64,000 nucleotides of DNA from G965220305 sp965220305 (GTDB taxonomy: Bacteria > Chloroflexota > Dehalococcoidia > Lucifugimonadales > UBA3495): positions 1,984,001 through 2,048,000 of the forward strand of contig OZ244817.1 of NCBI GenBank assembly GCA_965220305.1, read 5' to 3'. The notes below the pieces were generated by a model that saw nothing but the letters and a program-made list of their open reading frames with translations, searched no databases and had not been told where the DNA came from. Below are positions 59,154 to 64,000 of the stretch, piece after piece. Each line of letters opens with the position of its first letter. Positions within the stretch are counted from its first letter, which is position 1. The position numbers and the translations under genes were made by a program.

Positions 59154-59381
59154 ATGACGCAATCAGACCCAAGAGTGGACCGCATGGAAGGTGTCCTGGA
59201 AAGAATCGCCGTTGAGCAGAGCGAGATGCGCCAGAACATGCGAGACCTGCGGGCCGGCATAAACACCCTGCAAACCCGGATGCTACAGCATTGGCTGGGG
59301 ACGATGGGGACGATGGGGACGATGGGGACGATGATGGCGGGCTTCATCGCGATATTCGTCGCCATCCTGCTTAAAGGATAG
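59154..59381 (+). CDS. Small coiled-coil/TM protein, twin 2
   Basis: 75 residues, near-identical to twin 1 up to residue 28 and again through the TM helix. It differs by an in-frame expansion of the Gly-Thr-Met unit (GTMGTMGTMGTMMAG versus GTMGTMMAG) in front of the helix. GAGGTGA precedes the ATG. Function is unknown. Confidence 0.75.
   Translation: MTQSDPRVDRMEGVLERIAVEQSEMRQNMRDLRAGINTLQTRMLQHWLGTMGTMGTMGTMMAGFIAIFVAILLKG
59297..59332 (+). repeat. 9-bp tandem repeat, GGGGACGAT x4
   Basis: Four exact copies inside twin 2; the matching place in twin 1 has two (one imperfect). Each unit adds Gly-Thr-Met. Confidence 0.95.
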
Positions 59382-59420
59382 CTGCCCCCACAGTCGCCCG
59401 CTGGGAGGGAGGGCCTGCCG

Positions 59421-59879
59421 CTAAGTCGTGGGCTCGTTTACCCGTTCCGCCAGGTTGCGGGCGAAGTCTTCCACCGTAGTGCTGGCCTTGCGTCGGATTA
59501 GCGGCTGGCCCAATTCCCCCAGCCGTCCCATGAAAGCGGTATCGGAGCTGATGGCAAGCTCGGTCTGACCATCGGCCTGGGAGACCAGGGCAATGGTCAT
59601 GTGGGTGCGTACCGACCCGCCGATGCGCCGGTCAGCGGCCTCCACCAGGTAACGGGCCTCTCCCTTTTCCTGGTCCTGCTCCAGAAGTTGGACGCTGCCG
59701 GAGAGGTTGATGGTCATCGGGCCAACCTTCACTCGCATGGCGGCGCTGTACCGGTCCTCGCCATCCGGGGTCACGTCCAGCATCCCCGGGACACAGGCAG
59801 CGGCGCGGGGTATGTCCATCACCAGGGCCCAGGTGGTGTCCTTATCGGCGGGCACCAAGCACCGATTTTCCAACTTCAT
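59421..59879 (-). CDS. CoxG-like SRPBCC protein
   Basis: 152 residues. LENRCLVPADKDTTWALVMDI and GPMTINLSGSVQLLEQDQEKGE with DTAFMGRLGELGQPLI are typical of CoxG, the membrane-recruiting/assembly accessory for CO dehydrogenase. It lies last in a minus-strand trio, 41 bp after the CoxM-like gene. The typical C-terminal hydrophobic anchor of CoxG is not obvious. Confidence 0.8.
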   Translation of the reverse strand: MKLENRCLVPADKDTTWALVMDIPRAAACVPGMLDVTPDGEDRYSAAMRVKVGPMTINLSGSVQLLEQDQEKGEARYLVEAADRRIGGSVRTHMTIALVSQADGQTELAISSDTAFMGRLGELGQPLIRRKASTTVEDFARNLAERVNEPTT

Positions 59880-59920
59880 CGCTTCATTGCTCCATAATTG
59901 CGGTGGGCCGGTGCAGCCTA

Positions 59921-60796
59921 CTAACGGGGAGCCGCCGCCAGGGCTTGCTGAATGGCCCGCCGGGTCATTACTTCCGACATGTCCCGCTTGTACTCCGCCG
60001 ACCCCCGGTAATCGTCCAGGGGGTCCACTAGGTCCTTCACCGAGGCGGCGCAGGCGCGAATGTTCTCCTCGGTCAGCGGTTGGCCCCGCAGCAAGTCCTC
60101 GGCCTGGGTGGCGTGGATGGCGGTCATCCCCACCGACCCCAGGGCTAGCCGCACGTCCTGGCAGGTGTTGTCGGCGCCGGGAGTAACCACCGCCGACACG
60201 GCAACGGTGGCGTAGTCGTCGGCGGTGCGGGGCAGGAACTTGATGTAGGCCGCGCCGGAGCCGGGCGGGGCCGGTGGCACCACCAGGCTGGTCAACACCT
60301 CTCCGGGCTGCACATCGGTCTCGTAATAGTCGATGAGCAGGTCCTCCATCGAAAGGGTCCGCTCTCCGTTGGCCGAGGTCAGCACCACCGAAGCGCCCAG
60401 GGCTATGAGGGTAGGCGGGGGGTCCTGGCTGGGGTCGCCGTGCACCAGCCCGCCGCCGACGGTAGCCATGCAGCGAATGCGGGGGGTGGCGACCCGCTGG
60501 TAGGTCTCCGTCACCAGGGGAATCCTCTCGGACATCAGGGGGCTGGTGGCCAACTGCTGCTGGGTGGACAACGCCCCCACCCGTACCGCGCCGGAGCCAT
60601 CGCCGGTATCTGCAATGGCGTCCAGTCCCGGAATACGCCGCAGGTTGATGACGTGCTCCGGCTGGGACAAGCGCTGCTTCATCTGTATGACCAGGGCGGT
60701 GCCGCCGGCCATTATCCGGGCATCGTCGCCGTAGGTATCCAGCAGGCCAAAAGCTTCGGACAGGCTGCTGGGATTGTGAAACTCAAAGTCAATCAT
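59921..60796 (-). CDS. FAD-binding subunit of a xanthine-dehydrogenase/CO-dehydrogenase family enzyme
   Basis: 291 residues. DARIMAGGTALVIQMKQRL and ATVGGGLVHGDPSQD are the two FAD-binding stretches of the medium (CoxM) subunit; GVLTSLVVPPAPPG and YATVAVSAVVTPG follow. It sits between the 2Fe-2S and CoxG-like genes, all on the minus strand. The medium subunit passes electrons to the FAD from two [2Fe-2S] clusters; substrate cannot be set without the large subunit. Confidence 0.88.
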   Translation of the reverse strand: MIDFEFHNPSSLSEAFGLLDTYGDDARIMAGGTALVIQMKQRLSQPEHVINLRRIPGLDAIADTGDGSGAVRVGALSTQQQLATSPLMSERIPLVTETYQRVATPRIRCMATVGGGLVHGDPSQDPPPTLIALGASVVLTSANGERTLSMEDLLIDYYETDVQPGEVLTSLVVPPAPPGSGAAYIKFLPRTADDYATVAVSAVVTPGADNTCQDVRLALGSVGMTAIHATQAEDLLRGQPLTEENIRACAASVKDLVDPLDDYRGSAEYKRDMSEVMTRRAIQQALAAAPR

Positions 60797-60839
60797 ATTC
60801 GGGCCTTGATGGAGTCTCCACCCAGTCTACCAACGTCCC

Positions 60840-61304
60840 TCAGGAGGACCTGGCAGCGTTAATCACCGACTCCAGAATCTTGTAATAGCCGGTGCAGCGG
60901 CAGAGGTTGCCCATCATCCAGTCTTTAATCTCATCTTCGGTGGGGTCGGGGTTCAAGTCCAACAGGGCCTTGGCTGCCATAATTTGGCCGGGGGTGCAGA
61001 TGCCGCATTGAAAGCCCCCGTAGTCGATGAAGGCCTGTTGCACCGGGTGCAGGCGTCCCTCCTGGGCCACGCCTTCGATGGTGGTAATTTCCGCGCCGTC
61101 CGCCGCCACTGCCAGGGTGATGCAGGAGGCGGCCATCTGGCCGTCGATGAGGACGGTGCAAGCGCCGCAGACTCCCACGCTGCAACCTTCCTTGGTGCCC
61201 GTGAGGCCCAGGTCGTAGCGCAAACAGTCGACCAATAACCGGCGGGCAGGTACTTCCAGGTGGTGGTCCGTGCCGTTGACCTTCAAGTGAACGGGTTGGT
61301 TCAT
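60840..61304 (-). CDS. [2Fe-2S] subunit of a xanthine-dehydrogenase/CO-dehydrogenase family enzyme
   Basis: 154 residues. The plant-type cluster CSVGVCGACTV and the C-terminal pair GGFQCGICTPG and GNLCRCTGY ligate two [2Fe-2S] clusters, all cysteines in place. It is first in the trio. Its partner large (molybdopterin) subunit gene is not within the window on either side: the next plus-strand genes are an NmrA-like and an SDR. Confidence 0.9.
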   Translation of the reverse strand: MNQPVHLKVNGTDHHLEVPARRLLVDCLRYDLGLTGTKEGCSVGVCGACTVLIDGQMAASCITLAVAADGAEITTIEGVAQEGRLHPVQQAFIDYGGFQCGICTPGQIMAAKALLDLNPDPTEDEIKDWMMGNLCRCTGYYKILESVINAARSS

Positions 61305-61509
61305 TTCTCTTCCTGTGGTTGAGCCGGATGTCTCGGGGGCGACTGTCCCAATGGTATACTAGGCTGTATCTGCTGGCAAGGGTGTGGACCAGGCGTTGGC
61401 CTGGCGCATCGCCTTACCCGCTTCCTGTGAGACTGTCGGCCCACACACCTCAAAGGGAAGGTTGGAACAGGGGATGGTCCGACAAGCTCACCATGAGCGG
61501 GCATTAAGG

Positions 61510-61598
61510 GCTTGCCCTACGCGGGGTAGGGCCGCACGGTGTTTATGCGCCCAGTGTAGGAATTTGTGGAGCTTGCCCTACGCGGGGTAGGGCCGCAC
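61510..61598. repeat. 28-bp direct repeat pair, 61-bp period
   Basis: A 28-bp sequence starting GCTTGCCCTACGCGGGGTAG is present at 61510-61537 and 61571-61598 without any change, 33 bp apart. Its centre CCCTACGCGGGGTAGGG is palindromic. Flanking GACAAGCTCACCATGAGCGG (61484) is a further dispersed repeat. The 61305-61718 gap holds no other gene I can support. Confidence 0.6.
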
Positions 61599-61694
61599 CG
61601 TCCTACGCCTCCACAGGTGTTCCCTCCCGGGACTCCGGCTCTTGTCGAAGCATCAGTGGCGGGTGGCGTGCTGTTAACCCGCCGACGGTATGTG

Positions 61695-61700
61695 CTAGAA
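61695..61700 (+). promoter_or_regulatory. Extended -10 for the NmrA-like gene
   Basis: TGTGCTAGAAT near 61690-61700, 18 bp before ATG 61719. Confidence 0.35.
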
Positions 61701-61718
61701 TCTCAGCATCCAGACCGC

Positions 61719-62636
61719 ATGAACGACATGGAACTAAACGTAGTTACGGGAGCCTTCGGCTACACGGGCAAGTACATTGCCAGTCGGCTGCTCGCCCTGG
61801 GAAAGCCGGTCCGCACCCTCACCGGACGCCCCGAAGGCGACAACCCTTTCGGCGACCGGGTGCAGGCTTTCCCCTTCAACTTCCAACGCCCCGACGAATT
61901 GGCCCGGAGCCTCCAGGGAGCGACAACCCTCTATAACACCTACTGGGTACGCTTTTCCCACGGGGACGTCAACTTTGACCGGGCGGTGGAGAATTCCAAA
62001 ACCCTGGTAAGAGCCGCCGAAAGAGCCGGAGTCCAGAGAGTGGTGCACGTTAGCATCACCAACCCGTCCGAGGACTCGCCCTTGCCCTATTTCCGCGGCA
62101 AGGGGTTGGTGGAGCAGGCGATCACAGGTTCCAACCTGTCCTACGCCATCATCCGGCCCACCCTCATCTTCGGGGACGAGGATATTCTGCTCCACAACAT
62201 CGCCTGGCTGCTGCGGCGGTTCCCCCTGTTCCCCATAGCCGGGAATGGCCAGTATCGGGTGCAGCCGGTGTACGTGGAAGACCTGGCCGGGCTGGCGGTG
62301 GCCGTCGGTCAGCGGCAGGACAACTCCATTGTGGATGCCGTGGGCCCGGAGACCTACACCTTCAACGAGTTGGTACGCCTGGTTGGGACGGCGGTACGCA
62401 GCCGGGCCAAGATTGTCAACGTCGCGCCGGGGGTGGTCCTAGCCCTGTCCCGTCTGGTGGGGTGCCTGGTCAGAGATGTAACCCTCACCCGGGACGAGTT
62501 GGAGGGCCTGATGGCGGACCTGCTGGTGTCCGACAGTCATCCCCTGGGGCGGACCAGCCTGAAAGACTGGCTAGAAGCAAACCGGGAGACAATCGGGGTA
62601 AAATACTCTTCCGAACTGCGCCGGCACTATCGATAG
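61719..62636 (+). CDS. NAD(P)-binding NmrA/ComplexI-type protein
   Basis: 305 residues from ATG 61719 (ATG 61728 possible). VVTGAFGYTGKYIASRLLAL is a Rossmann GxxGxxG-type start, followed by LYNTYWVRFSHG, VQRVVHVSITNPSED and RPTLIFGDEDILLHNIAWLL, as in atypical extended SDRs near NDUFA9 and NmrA. The active-site YxxxK is replaced (PYFRGKG has Tyr and Lys close to place). Role unknown; such proteins may assist respiratory complex I or reduce quinones. Confidence 0.8.
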   Translation: MNDMELNVVTGAFGYTGKYIASRLLALGKPVRTLTGRPEGDNPFGDRVQAFPFNFQRPDELARSLQGATTLYNTYWVRFSHGDVNFDRAVENSKTLVRAAERAGVQRVVHVSITNPSEDSPLPYFRGKGLVEQAITGSNLSYAIIRPTLIFGDEDILLHNIAWLLRRFPLFPIAGNGQYRVQPVYVEDLAGLAVAVGQRQDNSIVDAVGPETYTFNELVRLVGTAVRSRAKIVNVAPGVVLALSRLVGCLVRDVTLTRDELEGLMADLLVSDSHPLGRTSLKDWLEANRETIGVKYSSELRRHYR

Positions 62637-62690
62637 CGCTCCCCGGGCACAGCCGTCATATTCTCGCAATTTGAAAGGCCGGAAATAGAT

Positions 62691-63479
62691 ATGTCCCTAC
62701 AAGACAAAGTAGCCATCGTAACCGGGTCCAGCCGGGGCATCGGCAAGGCCATGGCCCTGGGCCTGGCCCGGCAGGGGGCCAACATTGTGGTGGCCGCCCG
62801 CACCGAAACCGAGCGTCCCAACACGCCGGGCACCATTCACGCCACCGCCGCCGAGATTGAGGCCCTGGGGGCCAAGGCCCTGCCGGTGCAGTGCAACGTG
62901 CGGGAGGAGGAGAGCATCTACGCCATGGTGCAGCGGACTCTGGACACTTTTGGCCGCGTTGACGTGCTGGTGAACAACGCCGGGGTGGGCACCTACCGCA
63001 CCTTCCTGGAAACCAACGTCAGGGAGTGGGACCTGCTGATGGACATCGACCTGCGGGCCCCCTTCATCTGCTGCAAGGCGGTGACGCCCTCCATGATTGA
63101 TCAGGGCGGGGGCAGCATCATCAACATTTCGTCCCACGCGGCTACCAACATCTTTTCCTCCACCATCGGCGCGCAACGGGACGCCGGGATTGCGCTAATG
63201 GGGCAGGCCTACGGCGCGGCCAAGGCCGGGTTGGAGCGGTTCACCTGGGGATTGGCCGCCGAGTTGGGCCCCTACAACATCGCGGTCAACGTGCTCAAAC
63301 CCCTGCGTCCGGTGCTGACCGAGGGGTTCCGGGCCCAGCGTCCCGACGCCGACTTCTCCACCTGGAGCACGCCGGAAAACATGGCCAAGGCGGTAACTTT
63401 TCTGGCCCAGCAAGACAGCCAGGGCCTTACCGGGGCCACGCTAATGGACGAAGAGCTGGTGGTGCGGCTGGGGTTGTAA
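62691..63479 (+). CDS. SDR family oxidoreductase
   Basis: 262 residues, GGAAATAG upstream of ATG 62691. TGSSRGIG, VNNAG, Ser in INISSHAA and the YGAAKAG catalytic pair are all present. It is more distant from the two SDRs at 19-21.8 kb. Substrate is not known. It follows the NmrA-like gene by 54 bp on the same strand and may share its transcript. Confidence 0.9.
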   Translation: MSLQDKVAIVTGSSRGIGKAMALGLARQGANIVVAARTETERPNTPGTIHATAAEIEALGAKALPVQCNVREEESIYAMVQRTLDTFGRVDVLVNNAGVGTYRTFLETNVREWDLLMDIDLRAPFICCKAVTPSMIDQGGGSIINISSHAATNIFSSTIGAQRDAGIALMGQAYGAAKAGLERFTWGLAAELGPYNIAVNVLKPLRPVLTEGFRAQRPDADFSTWSTPENMAKAVTFLAQQDSQGLTGATLMDEELVVRLGL

Positions 63480-63514
63480 CCCCAGGAGCGGGCGGAAAGG
63501 TATGGCGGACCCGA

Positions 63515-64000
63515 CTACCAGGCGGCGGGCTTGGAAATCAGTCCCGTGGCATCTCTCAACTGGGGCGGGAACTGGCAACGGCGTAGAGTGTTTCGCCGCA
63601 GCCTCCTAATGAAGGTGGCGGCGTCGGTGAGCTCTTTGGGAGTAACGGCCTTCTGGTTCAAGTTGGGGTTCACCACGCCCACCGGGAAGCCCAACCTGTC
63701 GCGCACCATCCTGACCGGCAGGGCCAAGTCTGAATCGTTGGAAATGAGGACCGCCTGCTCGTAGTCTTGGTCAAAGCCGTCCATCAGCAGGTAGGTTGCC
63801 AGATTGACATCGGTCCCCTTCTCTTCCGTATCCAGTATCTCAACTATCCGTGGAATTCCAGGCACAGGAGTTGCCAACGGCCTTCGCTTGGTATGGGAGC
63901 GAAACTGCCCGTAATGCACGGTGAGATTGGGGATGGTTTCCAGCGCGCGGATGTAAGTCAGTTGTAGTTCCTTTTCTTGAGGCAGGGGGTCGCCCGGGCG
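63515..64000 (-). CDS. NYN-domain protein (truncated at the window end)
   Basis: The frame is open to the right edge at 64000, so at least 161 residues are visible. Read inward from the edge it starts RPGDPLPQEKELQLTYIRAL, then VHYGQF, EKGTDVNLATYLLMDGF and AVLISNDSDLALPVRMV. The last segments carry the conserved NYN/LabA aspartates, so it is a PIN-like RNase-fold protein. A basic C-terminus (RRLRRNTLRR) follows. The N-terminal acid is outside the window. It converges on the SDR gene. Confidence 0.8.
   Translation of the reverse strand, partial: RPGDPLPQEKELQLTYIRALETIPNLTVHYGQFRSHTKRRPLATPVPGIPRIVEILDTEEKGTDVNLATYLLMDGFDQDYEQAVLISNDSDLALPVRMVRDRLGFPVGVVNPNLNQKAVTPKELTDAATFIRRLRRNTLRRCQFPPQLRDATGLISKPAAW

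Overview
The window looks like part of a free-living, GC-rich bacterial chromosome, most plausibly Chloroflexota of the SAR202/Dehalococcoidia type. That placement is an inference, not a test: it rests on three luciferase-like flavin monooxygenases, SDR/MaoC and carboxymuconolactone-decarboxylase-like paralogs, a Cox/xanthine-dehydrogenase cluster, frequent TTG/GTG starts behind strong AGGAGG sites, and very many small palindromic intergenic repeats. No rRNA or tRNA gene was recognised. Housekeeping genes are acs, rnhA, purA, hemW, selB and rel/spoT.

Layout: 0.1-6 kb holds an antitoxin-like gene, hicBA, acetyl-CoA synthetase, a Uma2 protein, an HsdR-N-like protein and a second hicBA. 6-9.9 kb is catabolic (flavin monooxygenase, broken trmO-like gene, alpha/beta hydrolase, thioredoxin-reductase-like enzyme). 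9.9-11.6 kb is a PaeR7I/XhoI-like restriction-modification pair. 11.7-17.7 kb holds an MFS carrier, an ABC-2 exporter, RNase H and a membrane-anchored HExxH protein. 18-25.1 kb is a lipid/aromatic-type catabolic block (two MaoC, two SDRs flanking two HEPN genes, a monooxygenase, a Rieske ferredoxin, two CMD proteins). 26.5-30 kb is housekeeping (purA, YkvA-like, hemW). 30-42.2 kb is an accessory belt: nuclease-PIN pair, alpha-CTD-like fragment, IS701-type element, DUF433/DUF5615 pair, selB, DUF3800, DUF4926/DUF4258/DUF2283 cassette, NurA, epoxide hydrolase, hicAB with an extra HTH, and an IS4-type element. 42.2-46.7 kb encodes a secreted stand-alone propeptide and a giant Cache-PPC subtilase. 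47-54 kb has twin Uma2 genes, a monooxygenase, DoxX, a HesB-like Cys-rich protein and a ThDP enzyme. 54.5-64 kb holds rel/spoT, a HEPN protein with a tau-like tail, RidA, twin coiled-coil/TM mini-proteins, a coxS-coxM-coxG cluster without a large subunit, an NmrA-like protein, an SDR and a truncated NYN protein.

Themes. (1) Small toxin-antitoxin-like cassettes sit exactly at the 5' ends of host genes and are bracketed by copies of that gene's own start region (acs and nurA). (2) Local duplication is pervasive. (3) Accessory genes are visibly more AT-rich than the GC-rich core. (4) Dispersed hairpin repeats fill nearly every gap over 250 bp. (5) Two repeat pairs have the 61-bp spacing typical of CRISPR arrays, but no cas gene is present.
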